Below, in pieces: positions 1-8,643 of a DNA stretch of 64,000 nt. Where the stretch lies: the NCBI RefSeq assembly GCF_018156225.1, contig NZ_JAGTAR010000008.1, positions 62,001 to 126,000 on the forward strand, in the 5' to 3' direction. This stretch comes from Carboxylicivirga sediminis. GTDB taxonomy: Bacteria > Bacteroidota > Bacteroidia > Bacteroidales > Marinilabiliaceae. Below the pieces are notes generated by a model. That model saw only the letters and a program-made list of their open reading frames with translations, searched no databases and was not told where the DNA came from. A program made the position numbers and the translations under genes. Position 1 is the stretch's first letter; each line of letters starts with the position of its first letter.

Positions 1-2
1 CT

Positions 3-482
3 GGCGGAGGTTTGTTAGCGCCATACTTGCAGCAGTTATTGGGCACCGAACTTAATCTTGGTATACTGGTTATTACCTTATTGTCGTTGTTGGTGGCTAA
101 CCTGTTTCCTAAAAAGCTACTGCACCTCGAGCATACGGCCTTTAGCATTGGTTTGTGGATGATGTATGCCTTTTTGGCTGTCATTGGAGCCTCTACCAAT
201 ATTTATGAGGTGCTAAAGGTGGGGCCGTCACTGTTGCTTTTTTATCTCATAATTATGGTCTTTCATTTTCTGTTTTTAATGGTGACAGCACGTGTGTTAA
301 AGCTCAATGTTTATGAGGTAATCGTATCTTCGGCTGCTAATATAATGGGGCCTTCGGTGGCAGCACCCATGGCAGCTTCATTGGGACAAAAAAAGATGGT
401 AACACCTGCCATATTGGTGGGTATCCTTGGGTATGTTATTGGCACTTTTATTGGGGTGAGTATAGCTTTAACATTGGCATGA
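3..482 (+). CDS. DUF819 family membrane protein, C-terminal part
   Basis: Only the C-terminal 159 codons are in the window; the frame is open to the left edge, so the TTG-like codon at 12 is not a real start. About five hydrophobic helices are visible, followed by a Ser/Ala/Gly-rich stretch with SSAANIMGPSVAAPMAAS, which is typical of the DUF819 (YjcL-like) integral membrane family. These proteins are predicted transporters of unknown substrate. The gene ends with TGA at 480-482, which shows that TGA is an ordinary stop in this genome. Family assignment is from recognised sequence pattern; function is unknown. Confidence 0.75.
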   Translation, partial: GGGLLAPYLQQLLGTELNLGILVITLLSLLVANLFPKKLLHLEHTAFSIGLWMMYAFLAVIGASTNIYEVLKVGPSLLLFYLIIMVFHFLFLMVTARVLKLNVYEVIVSSAANIMGPSVAAPMAASLGQKKMVTPAILVGILGYVIGTFIGVSIALTLA

Positions 483-553
483 CAATAGCCGAAATCTATA
501 TATAATTGTTATCGTCAAATTATATATTGTTCCTATTTTCTCGTTGAATTCAG

Positions 554-561
554 TATATTTG
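554..561 (+). promoter_or_regulatory. Bacteroidota -7 box before the GH20 gene
   Basis: TATATTTG matches TAnnTTTG exactly and lies about 75 bases upstream of the GH20 start. No well-spaced -33 TTG was found (the nearest, 527-529, is 24 bases away), so this is only a moderate candidate. Confidence 0.4.
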
Positions 562-635
562 GCTTGGCTCTTATTAAGGGATTTGTTACATCCCTGTAAT
601 AGCTCTGAGAACCGATAAACTTAAAATATTTTACA

Positions 636-2186
636 ATGAAGAAAAATGTCATGGCTTCAATAGCAGCTATTGTGCTAATGCAATTGAGCGTTTCTTGTCA
701 GAAGCCAATTCCGACCGATTTATCTAAAATTAATCTTATTCCTGCACCAGTTCATTTAAATGCCACTGGTAGTTCGTTTCAATTAAACGAAAGCACTAAT
801 ATTTATGTAACAGAAGGGAATGAAGCTTTAAGGAGAGTGGCTCAAGTATTAGCAGGTGAAGTGGAGAGTGTGACTGGCTTAAAGTTACACGTGTCTGAAG
901 TTCCTGAGTTACCAGTGAAGGGGATTAGCCTAACCGTTGGAAGTGCAAATAAAGAATTGGGTAGTGAGGGTTATAAGCTATCTGTTAATGAACGACTAGT
1001 TGCACTAACAGCTAATGAGGTGGAAGGTGTATTCAGAGGTGTGCAATCACTGGTGCAGATGCTTGGTGTTAATGGCAAAATGCAGGAGCATTGGTTGATT
1101 CCATCAGGTGATATTACTGACTATCCACAATATGCTTACCGCGGAATGATGCTGGATGTCGCTCGTCATTTCTTTTCGGTAGATGATGTTAAGCGGGTGA
1201 TTGATCTGGCAGCTATCTACAAGTTGAATGTTTTACATCTTCACTTAACAGATGATCAGGGGTGGAGAATAGAAATTAAATCGTGGCCAAAGCTCACAAC
1301 TATAGGAGGAAGTACTGAAGTAGGTGGTGGCGAAGGCGGCTTTTATACACAGGAAGACTATAAAGAGATTGTTCGCTATGCCAGTCAACGTTACATTACA
1401 ATTGTGCCTGAGATAGATATGCCGGGCCATACAAATGCAGCAGTTGTGGCTTATCCTGAACTAAATGGAAATGGTATGAAGGCTGAATTATATACCGGAA
1501 CTGAGGTAGGCTTTAGTACTCTGGCAACGCAGAAAGAAGTGACGTATCAGTTTGTGGATGATGTGATTCGTGAATTAGCAGCTATTACAGATGGACCTTA
1601 CATTCATATTGGTGGAGATGAGTCACACGTAACCAAAGAGAAAGACTATGTATACTTCATTAACCGGGCTAAAGATATTGTGAAGAAGTACAATAAAACA
1701 ATGATTGGTTGGGATGAAATTGCCCATGCCAATGTGGATGATACTGATATTGTACAATACTGGGCAAAAGATGCGAATGCTAAACTGGGTGTAAAAAAAG
1801 GAGCTAAAGTATTAATGTCTCCATCGAAGCGTACTTATCTGGATATGAAGTATGATTCAACTTCACATATTGGTTTAGATTGGGCTGCACTGATTGAAGT
1901 GGAACAGTCGTATAACTGGACCTTGGAAACGCTGGTTGATGGTATTGGTAAGGAAAATATATTGGGTATTGAATCGCCTTTGTGGACTGAGACGGTGGAG
2001 ACAATGGATGACATCGAATACCTTGTTTTTCCACGTTTAATTGGCCATGCCGAGATTGGGTGGTCGCCGGTTAACCATCTTAACTGGGAGAACTACAAAC
2101 AGCGTCTGGCTGAGCATGGAAATTTCCTGCATAATCTAGAAGTTAATTTTTATCAATCGTCGCAAGTTACTTGGGAGATTGAGTAA
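636..2186 (+). CDS. GH20 beta-N-acetylhexosaminidase lipoprotein
   Basis: A 516-residue family 20 glycoside hydrolase that should remove terminal GlcNAc or GalNAc from oligosaccharides by substrate-assisted catalysis. Residues 1-21 form a lipoprotein signal ending LSVSC, so it is probably periplasmic or surface anchored. The N-terminal GH20b-like domain (about 30-160) is followed by the barrel, which starts at YRGMMLDVARHF with substrate-binding Arg169. The catalytic Asp-Glu pair is D328-E329 in HIGGDESH. Length is normal for bacterial GH20. It stands alone, followed by a terminator. It may act on chitin-derived oligosaccharides together with the locus at 20-35 kb, but that link is inference. 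Confidence 0.93.
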   Translation: MKKNVMASIAAIVLMQLSVSCQKPIPTDLSKINLIPAPVHLNATGSSFQLNESTNIYVTEGNEALRRVAQVLAGEVESVTGLKLHVSEVPELPVKGISLTVGSANKELGSEGYKLSVNERLVALTANEVEGVFRGVQSLVQMLGVNGKMQEHWLIPSGDITDYPQYAYRGMMLDVARHFFSVDDVKRVIDLAAIYKLNVLHLHLTDDQGWRIEIKSWPKLTTIGGSTEVGGGEGGFYTQEDYKEIVRYASQRYITIVPEIDMPGHTNAAVVAYPELNGNGMKAELYTGTEVGFSTLATQKEVTYQFVDDVIRELAAITDGPYIHIGGDESHVTKEKDYVYFINRAKDIVKKYNKTMIGWDEIAHANVDDTDIVQYWAKDANAKLGVKKGAKVLMSPSKRTYLDMKYDSTSHIGLDWAALIEVEQSYNWTLETLVDGIGKENILGIESPLWTETVETMDDIEYLVFPRLIGHAEIGWSPVNHLNWENYKQRLAEHGNFLHNLEVNFYQSSQVTWEIE

Positions 2187-2213
2187 AGCATTTATTAATC
2201 TAAAAATAGTTAA

Positions 2214-2241
2214 AGCCTGTAGCGATTGTTACAGGCTTTTC
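2214..2241 (+). terminator. Rho-independent terminator after GH20 gene
   Basis: Stem AGCCTGTA (2214-2221) pairs with TACAGGCT (2230-2237) around an 8-base loop, followed by TTTT. It ends the GH20 transcript. Confidence 0.75.
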
Positions 2242-2565
2242 TAATGTGGTTACATTTTAACACTTTTTATATCCTTTTATCAGTTTAAGGTATAACTTTT
2301 CATAATACCTGCCGTTAAATTTGCTTAATAGGGAATATCAAGCTGTCAGCTGAGTAAAATCCGATAAAACAAACACAATTTCAAACTCCTGGTATATTTA
2401 CATCGCTAAAATCAAAGTAAAAATAGGTATTTGAATACTTTAAATTCATATAATTGTTTTTACCAAGAAGATTTTGATGTTTTCGTTTGTTACTTGTGAA
2501 AATAATGAGTTTTAAGGATTGTTAATTCAGCTAATGCTTATTGTAATCAATAAGGGGAAATTAAT
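2242..2565. other. Intergenic region before the chemoreceptor gene
   Basis: AT-rich non-coding stretch. The only signal seen is a TAnnTTTG box, TAAATTTG at 2316-2323 on the plus strand, about 240 bases before the chemoreceptor start and without a good -33 partner. No ORF of note. Confidence 0.35.
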
Positions 2566-3672
2566 ATGAGTGATTTAACAATTGAATTTATTAAAACAGG
2601 TATCACTATACCGGTTGCAATATTAATCCTTCGATTGATTTTTAAGAAATCGATCATGTTCAAATTCAGTATGCTAACGGTTTCATTTACCATATTTGTG
2701 GTTTTTATGAAAACGATTGAGTTCTATGAAGCATCCTTTTGGCAATATATTGTTACACCGCTTAATGTTTTAGTAGGTATTGTCCTGTTTGTGTATATCA
2801 ACAAAATGCTTCGAAAGCCACTAGATAAGGCCATTGGTGAGCTTGGTAAACTATCAGATGGGCAATTGGTGTTGGATATTGAAGAGGTAGATTCAAAAAA
2901 TGAGTTAGGAATGCTCAATAACTCGCTTAAGAAATTATCAGAGAAGCTTCGAGTAGTGCTGCAGGATATAGCCAGCGGAGCTGAAGTCGTTTTACAGGCG
3001 AGTCATAAACTGAACGGTACAGCTGAAGAATTGTCCTCTGGCTCGGCCGAGCAGGCGTCGTCCCTCGAAGAAGTATCGACCACCATTGAAGAGTTTGCCG
3101 GTAATGTGGCTAGCAATACCGATAATGCCACGCAAACCTCTGCGATTGCTCAACAATCATCATTGAGCGTTGCCAATGTGTCGGAAATGTCAGATAAAAG
3201 CTACTCAGCTGTTAGTGCTATTTCAGAAAAAGTGATGGTTATTAACGAGATTGCGATTCAAACAAATATACTGGCCTTAAACGCAGCTGTTGAGGCAGCA
3301 CGTGCTGGTGATATGGGTAAAGGCTTTGCAGTAGTGGCTGGCGAGGTACGTAAGCTGGCAGAGAATAGTAAAAAGGCAGCAGATGAGATTGTTGTAATGG
3401 CTGAATCAACACGGGAGCAAACACAATTAGCCAATAACTTACTTACTGATATGAAACCTCAGATTGAGAAAACCTCTGGTTTGGTAGGGGAGATTGCGGC
3501 TGCCAGTTATGAGCAGAACAATGGTGTTGAACAGGTAAATGGCGCTATACAACAGCTAAATGCCACAACACAGCAGAATGCAGCAGCTGCAGAAGAATTA
3601 GCCGCTAACTCAGAGGAGCTAACGGGGCAAGCAGAAAGCCTTAAGCAGGCTATTGCTTTCTTTAAGCTTTAA
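2566..3672 (+). CDS. Methyl-accepting chemotaxis protein without periplasmic sensor
   Basis: A 368-residue chemoreceptor-like protein. Three hydrophobic segments (about 9-25, 31-48 and 61-80) lie at the N terminus with only short loops between them, so there is no ligand-binding periplasmic domain. A HAMP-like linker (about 80-133) leads to a long coiled-coil signalling domain rich in Ala, Gln and Glu. The conserved hairpin tip that binds CheA/CheW is at about 228-250 ([20 protein letters not shown]). It should signal to a CheA kinase, but no che genes are in the window. Sensing may be through the membrane, through cytoplasmic conditions, or through a partner. A weak GGGGAAATTAAT precedes the ATG. 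Confidence 0.9.
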   Translation: MSDLTIEFIKTGITIPVAILILRLIFKKSIMFKFSMLTVSFTIFVVFMKTIEFYEASFWQYIVTPLNVLVGIVLFVYINKMLRKPLDKAIGELGKLSDGQLVLDIEEVDSKNELGMLNNSLKKLSEKLRVVLQDIASGAEVVLQASHKLNGTAEELSSGSAEQASSLEEVSTTIEEFAGNVASNTDNATQTSAIAQQSSLSVANVSEMSDKSYSAVSAISEKVMVINEIAIQTNILALNAAVEAARAGDMGKGFAVVAGEVRKLAENSKKAADEIVVMAESTREQTQLANNLLTDMKPQIEKTSGLVGEIAAASYEQNNGVEQVNGAIQQLNATTQQNAAAAEELAANSEELTGQAESLKQAIAFFKL

Positions 3673-3715
3673 GCTATTAAACAGAGCAAAGTTTAATTGC
3701 ATTGGTCAACTATTT

Positions 3716-4258
3716 TCATTCTTTTACGCTGAAAAACGAGAAATGGACCTTTCCATATTTCTTTACCTCTGTGAAGTATGGGTGGTCTTCAAATGATTTT
3801 TTGTCTGAATGCTCCAGAATAAAAACGCCATCGTCCTTTAATAGCTTGTTTTCAAAAAAACGATCGGGTATTTCATCAAAGTTTTTCAGGTCAAAAGGCG
3901 GATCGGCAAACACTAAGTCATAAGTCATACTGTCTTTCTGTATATACTTAAAAACATCGGCTTTAATCACCTTAATGGCATCCGATAGCTCAAATTCTTT
4001 AAGCATTGACTTGATAAAGCTAAAATGCTTGTAATTAAGCTCTACAGTGGTAATGTTGCTGCAGCCTCTTGATGCAAATTCGTAGGAGATACTTCCTGTG
4101 CCACCAAATAAGTCTAATACACTTAAATCCTCAAAATCAATACGGTTATTAAGTACATTAAACAGGCTTTCACGAGCTATGTCTGTTGTTGGACGTGCCG
4201 AAAAGCTTTTAGGTGGAGAGAAACGTCTGCCTTTAAGAGTTCCACTGATTATACGCAT
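3716..4258 (-). CDS. rsmD: 16S rRNA (guanine(966)-N2)-methyltransferase RsmD
   Basis: A 180-residue SAM-dependent methyltransferase of the RsmD family, which modifies G966 of 16S rRNA during 30S assembly. It has the family N-terminal signature (RIISGTLKGRR, RPTTD, RESLFNVL), the SAM-binding motif DLFGGTGS at 49-56 and the catalytic DPPF at 119-122. Length is normal. Its start overlaps the end of the DUF3822 gene by 10 bases, so the two are translated from one transcript. This pairing is common in Bacteroidota. Confidence 0.95.
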   Translation of the reverse strand: MRIISGTLKGRRFSPPKSFSARPTTDIARESLFNVLNNRIDFEDLSVLDLFGGTGSISYEFASRGCSNITTVELNYKHFSFIKSMLKEFELSDAIKVIKADVFKYIQKDSMTYDLVFADPPFDLKNFDEIPDRFFENKLLKDDGVFILEHSDKKSFEDHPYFTEVKKYGKVHFSFFSVKE

Positions 4259-5103
4259 ATAGCCAGGTTAAATAGGTTGTGGAATAGTAATTTGTCACTT
4301 TCTTTGATGCGCATGCCATGACTAAATTTAAAGTGTGGTGTTGGGGCCGTCGTTTTTGCCTGTCTCAGATAATTTTTAAGCTCTTTGTACAAAGGATTTT
4401 GCTTATCGCTTAATCCATGCACTATAACGTTTGTTTTATCAGCTTCCAGCTTTAACTGCTCAAATGTAAATAGTACAAAATACAGAAAATCGTTGATGTT
4501 ACTATAAGCATATGAGTTACATAAAGCCATTTTACGATCTCTGATGACCAATACATCAAAAAACTTATCATGTATACCTATATGCATGACAGTTTCCTGC
4601 TTTCTTTGCTGGCTGGCAATAAGGCAGGCCTCAATAAATGGCGAATAGTGCTGGTAAAACTCGATGCTTTCAAACTGGGTTTTAACCAGGTGATACATAA
4701 ACTGTGGAATGCTGAACAGGTTCCATGCATCGGCCATTTTAATTTTTTGTGCAACTAACTCAATGGGGGCTTCTTCTTTTGAATGATTGAGTGAATAAAG
4801 CTCAGCGTGCCTACCCGAATCATACAAAGCTGTTGGAACAAGTGTTGCTTTTGCCGACTCATATAGGAAAAATACTTTTTTGTAGGGGAGTTGCAATAGC
4901 TCTTCCTTCAATAGTACTTCTTGCGTTTTGATATTGTCCTTGCTGGTGTCAACAAAAGGTATATTGGCAAAAGCAATATAAGTATTGGTTACAGGGTCAA
5001 GTACACAAAAAGAAAGTCCACCCGATGATGATCGGATGGACAAAAAATATGATGTTGTAATACTTGCGTCAAAAGACGGATCTACAACGTATGTCTTGGT
5101 CAT
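4249..5103 (-). CDS. DUF3822 family protein
   Basis: A 284-residue soluble protein matching the Bacteroidota-specific DUF3822 family, which is usually encoded next to rsmD. It has no signal peptide. The order of segments resembles an actin-like/ASKHA fold (VVDPSFD near the N terminus and a VIVHGLSD segment later), but this is weak. Function is unknown; a role around the ribosome is only suggested by the neighbour. It is 4 bases downstream of the preceding hypothetical gene and overlaps rsmD. Confidence 0.8.
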   Translation of the reverse strand: MTKTYVVDPSFDASITTSYFLSIRSSSGGLSFCVLDPVTNTYIAFANIPFVDTSKDNIKTQEVLLKEELLQLPYKKVFFLYESAKATLVPTALYDSGRHAELYSLNHSKEEAPIELVAQKIKMADAWNLFSIPQFMYHLVKTQFESIEFYQHYSPFIEACLIASQQRKQETVMHIGIHDKFFDVLVIRDRKMALCNSYAYSNINDFLYFVLFTFEQLKLEADKTNVIVHGLSDKQNPLYKELKNYLRQAKTTAPTPHFKFSHGMRIKESDKLLFHNLFNLAICV

Positions 5104-5107
5104 ATAA

Positions 5108-5740
5108 TTATTCCCAGTTACCAGCGTTATTGTTAGCAGCTTCTAATGAACCCACTTTAAGACCAGGATATCTTTCCAATTTTTCTGTCTTATCGTTCAG
5201 GTTAATAACTTCCTGAGCTTCAAGGCCAGCCAGGTAAATGTTGTTGTGTACCTTCGCCTCAAATACCTGTACTTTAACACCAGAACCAGTTTCTACTACA
5301 CCAGCGCCCATTTCATACATTTTTCCACCTTCAACAAATGGAATGTACTTTAATGAATCAACAGGGTATCCAGCTGGGAATAGAGAGTCTTTTACACTTA
5401 CACGAATCGTATCACGGCTGATAATACCCAGCGCTAATGCTTTAATTTCTGTCATACCTGCTTCACGCATACTATCAGTTAAACTACCTTCTTTTTTAAC
5501 CAATGGAAGCGAGTCGTTCAGGATGAAGTTAATCAATGTATCAAAGCTACCTGTATATTTATTATAAACAGATTTATAAGCTACTTGTGCATCTCTAGTT
5601 AAAATCAGTTTTTCAACATTAGCATTTTTTCTAATCTCATGCTGCTCTTGAAAACGGATTGGCTTATTGATACTTTCAACACAGTAGTAACCTAGCGCGA
5701 TAATTGCAATAGTAAGAACAATCTGAATAACTGTTTTCAT
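5108..5740 (-). CDS. Conserved membrane-anchored hypothetical protein
   Basis: A 210-residue protein with one N-terminal hydrophobic helix (about 5-24, VIQIVLTIAIIALGYYCVE) that is a membrane anchor or uncleaved signal. The rest is soluble, predicted periplasmic, with an alpha-helical first half and a beta-rich second half. I do not recognise a named domain. It is first in a three-gene operon with the DUF3822 gene and rsmD, with a 4-base gap, and diverges from the helicase gene. The arrangement is one seen repeatedly in Bacteroidota, so the protein is likely real and conserved. Confidence 0.75.
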   Translation of the reverse strand: MKTVIQIVLTIAIIALGYYCVESINKPIRFQEQHEIRKNANVEKLILTRDAQVAYKSVYNKYTGSFDTLINFILNDSLPLVKKEGSLTDSMREAGMTEIKALALGIISRDTIRVSVKDSLFPAGYPVDSLKYIPFVEGGKMYEMGAGVVETGSGVKVQVFEAKVHNNIYLAGLEAQEVINLNDKTEKLERYPGLKVGSLEAANNNAGNWE

Positions 5741-5772
5741 TATCTTCGGATTTTTGTTTTAGTTTGAAGTCA

Positions 5773-5780
5773 CAAATTTA
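5773..5780 (-). promoter_or_regulatory. -7 box for the rsmD operon
   Basis: On the minus strand this reads TAAATTTG, a perfect TAnnTTTG, 33 bases before the start of the hypothetical gene. A run of A bases lies just upstream on the coding strand side; no clear -33 TTG was seen. Confidence 0.45.
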
Positions 5781-5829
5781 AAAAAAAAATCATATTACGG
5801 TTTTTAAATAGCTTTTATCTACATTAAAA

Positions 5830-7254
5830 ATGCTAAATAAACATATATCAACCTTAATTACGCATCAATTTGCCTTCGAGCCCACCAGTTCACAAGAACA
5901 ACTAATCAATGGATTAGGTCATTTTCTAACGGAAGAGGTGGCTTCTTCCGTCTGTTTGATTAAAGGTTATGCCGGTACGGGTAAAACTTCTTTGATGAAA
6001 GCATTTACTGATGTTTTAGTGGATTTGAAGATGCCTTTTCAATTGATGGCACCAACCGGCCGTGCTGCTAAAGTACTAAGCAGTTATACAGGCAAACCGG
6101 CTTATACGATTCATAAACTTATCTATCGGCGGCAATCATCCACTGATGACTTTTCAGCCTTTCACTTAAATTATAATAAAGCTCGTGAAGCGGTATTTAT
6201 AGTTGATGAAGCATCGATGATATCAAATAATAGTCTTGAGTATACTATGTTTGGCAGTGGACGCCTTCTTGAGGATTTACTGAATTTCGTATTCAGTAAT
6301 GAACGGTGTAAATTGGTAATAATTGGTGATGTGGCACAGCTTCCGCCAGTAGGCTTTGAGGAGAGTCCGGCCCTAGATAAACTTTATCTGGAAAGTTTAG
6401 GAATGCAGGTACAGGAATATTTTTTAAAAGAGGTGGTTAGGCAGCAACAGGATAGCGGCATATTATATAATGCTACCAAACTGCGCTTTATGTTGGATGA
6501 GGGTGTGTTTGAACCTACATTCCCTGCCTTGGAAGTCAAGGGGTATGATGATTTTAAACGACTAAGTGGTGAGGAGCTGATAGATGAACTAAACTGGTGC
6601 CAGGAGAATTATGGTTTGGACGAAACCCTGGTGGTCTGTCGCTCTAATAAAAGAGCTAACCTGTTTAATAAGGGAATAAGAGGCAGTATTTTGTATCGGG
6701 AAGAAGAATTGACAGTTACCGATCACCTGTTGATAATGAAGAATAACTACTTCTGGCTGAAAGACAGTAAGGAGGCTGATTTTATAGCCAATGGTGATAT
6801 TGCTGAGGTGGTTCGTATCAACGGTTATGAAGAATTGTATGACCGCCGCTTTGCTAACGTTACCCTCCGATTAACCGACTACGAACACCTGGAGGTAGAT
6901 GTGAAAATTATATTGGATGCTTTACATACTGATACAGCTGGTTTCTCTAAAGAAGAGCAGGAAGCTTTTTTCTATAATGTGATGGAAGATTACGAAGCAG
7001 AAAAGTCTCAGCGCAAAAAGTATGGAAAAATTAAGGAAAATCCGTATTACAACGCTTTGCAGGTTAAGTATGCCTATGCCATGACTTGCCATAAGTCGCA
7101 AGGCGGGCAATGGAAAGCTGTTTTTATCGACCAGGGATATATTCCTGAGGAGCAAATGGGCACCGGTTATTTTCGTTGGCTATACACTGCTATCACACGC
7201 GCTACTGAAAAGGTGTACCTCGTTAATTTCAAAGATGAGTTTTTTGAGGAGTAG
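5830..7254 (+). CDS. RecD-like superfamily 1 DNA helicase
   Basis: A 474-residue ATP-dependent helicase of the AAA_30/UvrD_C_2 type. Walker A is GYAGTGKT at 46-53, Walker B VDEASM has D126-E127, and the C-terminal UvrD-like motif MTCHKSQGGQW begins at 418, followed by a YTAITRA motif. It resembles the helicase part of RecD without nuclease or RecD N-terminal domains, as in the stand-alone Bacteroidota enzymes of this size. It probably acts in DNA repair or recombination. It is transcribed alone, divergent from the rsmD operon, and ends at a strong hairpin. Confidence 0.9.
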   Translation: MLNKHISTLITHQFAFEPTSSQEQLINGLGHFLTEEVASSVCLIKGYAGTGKTSLMKAFTDVLVDLKMPFQLMAPTGRAAKVLSSYTGKPAYTIHKLIYRRQSSTDDFSAFHLNYNKAREAVFIVDEASMISNNSLEYTMFGSGRLLEDLLNFVFSNERCKLVIIGDVAQLPPVGFEESPALDKLYLESLGMQVQEYFLKEVVRQQQDSGILYNATKLRFMLDEGVFEPTFPALEVKGYDDFKRLSGEELIDELNWCQENYGLDETLVVCRSNKRANLFNKGIRGSILYREEELTVTDHLLIMKNNYFWLKDSKEADFIANGDIAEVVRINGYEELYDRRFANVTLRLTDYEHLEVDVKIILDALHTDTAGFSKEEQEAFFYNVMEDYEAEKSQRKKYGKIKENPYYNALQVKYAYAMTCHKSQGGQWKAVFIDQGYIPEEQMGTGYFRWLYTAITRATEKVYLVNFKDEFFEE

Positions 7255-7258
7255 GTAA

Positions 7259-7295
7259 CCCTTTCCCTTCAAAAAGATGATAGGGAAAGGGCTTT
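7259..7295. terminator. Hairpin between helicase gene and T9SS remnant
   Basis: CCCTTTCCCT (7259-7268) pairs perfectly with AGGGAAAGGG (7282-7291). It lies between convergent sequences and may act in both directions. Confidence 0.7.
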
Positions 7296-7300
7296 GAACA

Positions 7301-7624
7301 TTATTGGATGATAATTTTTTTAACGGCAGCTTTCTTGTTGTCAGAAACTTCCAGTAAGTAAATGCCTTCGCTTAATACAGGGAAATTAATTCGTTGTGAA
7401 CTAGAATTGAAAAAGCGTTTTTCAGAGTACACAACCTGACCTGATATGTTGTATAACTGTATGTTAATGTAGCGGCTATTTAGTTGTTCGCTTGTTATTA
7501 TAACGTAATCACTCACTGGGTTGGGATAGATGCTAAATTCAATTTTATCTTTTTTAAGTCCAAAAATATCGTTGCTAATAGAGCTAATGTTTAAGCGAGC
7601 GATACCACTATCACTTGAGCCAAG
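7301..7624 (-). pseudogene. Remnant: C-terminal T9SS sorting domain
   Basis: The frame is open from a TAG at 7625-7627 to the end at 7301 and has no plausible start codon at its head. It encodes IEFSIYPNPVSDYV followed by an about 70-residue beta-rich tail with LYNISGQVVYS, SEGIYLLEV and the terminal KKIIIQ. This is the type A C-terminal sorting domain used for type IX secretion (PorSS). The passenger domain is gone, so this is the end of a broken secreted protein. The only ATG-like start in frame (GTG at 7516) would split the YPNP motif and is not credible. Confidence 0.8.
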
Positions 7625-7681
7625 CTATATGTTAGACGAAGAAGTTGCTTTTAATTGGTTGCTTCCTGAAGGACTCAGAAG

Positions 7682-7861
7682 CTCATCGGCGTATACAGCT
7701 TTTATTTTATTGGTAGGCAGTCCCTCATTGGTCGTATAGTGGTAAAATTGGCTGTAATCGAAATAGCTCACTCCTTCGCCAATATTCCAGTCATATATAA
7801 TCCATATTCCTTCTTTATCGGCGGTTAGATTTTGTATATAATCCTGTTTTAGATCAGGCGC
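7682..7861 (-). pseudogene. Remnant: two-component-regulator propeller repeat
   Basis: About 60 codons in a frame different from the sorting-domain remnant downstream. They read like repeats of a Reg_prop beta-propeller: IQNLTADKEGIWI, then GVSYFDYSQF, then HYTTNEGLPTNKIKAVYAD. Such propellers are common in Bacteroidota secreted or hybrid sensor proteins. The codons further upstream in this frame do not look coding. With the neighbouring sorting domain it probably derives from a single secreted propeller protein that has been deleted and frameshifted. Confidence 0.6.
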
Positions 7862-7895
7862 GCAGCTCAATGCCACAGAGCTTAAATGGTAGGTG

Positions 7896-8024
7896 GTGAA
7901 AATCATCAAAAGCAAACTGTTGGTGTACCTGCGTGCCATGGTGCAGGTCGATGCGGCAAGGTATGGTGATTTTGACTGGCTGGTGCAGGAGATCATCAAG
8001 TCTAATAACAACACCGTAAAGTAG
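7896..8024 (+). other. Short unidentified ORF fragment
   Basis: An open stretch of 42 codons from GTG, bounded upstream by TAG at 7890-7892. It reads KLLVYLRAMVQVDAARYGDF and onward with normal protein-like composition, ending at TAG 8022-8024. It looks like the C-terminal end of a lost gene but I do not recognise it. A possible hairpin (GGATCGCATC at 8073-8082 with GATGTGATCC at 8106-8115, then CTTTT) follows and could be its old terminator. Confidence 0.25.
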
Positions 8025-8183
8025 CGCCGGAAGAGTCACGTAAATAGAGAGGTGTAGTCTTAATGTTTCTCAGGATCGCATCCTTCTTGGAAGGTGTAAA
8101 ACAAAGATGTGATCCCTTTTGTCAAGTTACAGAACTATAAACTGAAAAAAACATCTCAAGACTTATTGTTTTTTGCGATAGCA

Positions 8184-8585
8184 ATGAAACAAATATTAAT
8201 ACTAATGCTGATGTTGTCACTGGTACTAACATCATGAAATAAAGACGATGAAAAAGAGACAACAGTTGATGTTAATAATATTGGTGTCTGGGATCGCTAT
8301 AAAGAGTATAAGGGCGTTGATGGTAACAGGTCTGAAGTGGCAGTGTTTAATGATGGTGGCACCGGTTCTCAAGTATATGAGGAGAATTTTAATGGTGAAT
8401 ATACTTAATGCAAAAGAGAGTTTACCTGCGTAATAAATGTTAGAAACATTACGCTTAAATTGTCAGCTGTTGATGGTGAACCTATTTTCTCAGAGTTAAT
8501 TATCGATGAGGTGTATTTTACTTTTGAGGATGAAATGGTATTCAGTCATTTGAGTGATGAGTCGGAAACTTATAAGCGCAAGTAG
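8184..8585 (+). pseudogene. Lipoprotein pseudogene with two in-frame stops
   Basis: One continuous frame of 134 codons with ATG at 8184 and TAG at 8583-8585. It is broken by TGA at 8235-8237 and TAA at 8406-8408. Residues before the first stop form a lipoprotein signal (KQILILMLMLSLVLTS), and TGA sits exactly where the lipobox cysteine (TGT or TGC) should be, followed by NKDDEKE, a typical Bacteroidota +2 linker. The rest is acidic with IIDEVYFTFEDEMVF. No frameshift is needed, so decay is recent. A strong terminator follows. Function unknown. Confidence 0.75.
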
Positions 8586-8603
8586 TCTATTAAGAAAGAC
8601 GAA

Positions 8604-8640
8604 AGAAAAGGCTGTCTGCACAATGCGGACAGCCTTTTCT
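8604..8640. terminator. Bidirectional terminator hairpin
   Basis: A 16-base stem (8604-8619 with 8625-8640, one G-U pair) around ACAAT, flanked by A and T runs on both sides. It serves the pseudogene on the plus strand and the minus-strand gene ending at 8644. Confidence 0.85.
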
Positions 8641-8643
8641 GTA

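Noticed and set aside
1245-1430. Antisense ORF inside the GH20 gene (and similar overlapping frames elsewhere)
   Set aside because: They overlap well-supported genes, have unlikely composition and no start signals; treated as shadows.
7625-8014. Full 129-residue protein on the minus strand
   Set aside because: Only the middle portion (7682-7861) looks like protein; the first 50 residues and the last 20 are unlike any protein and overlap other fragments.
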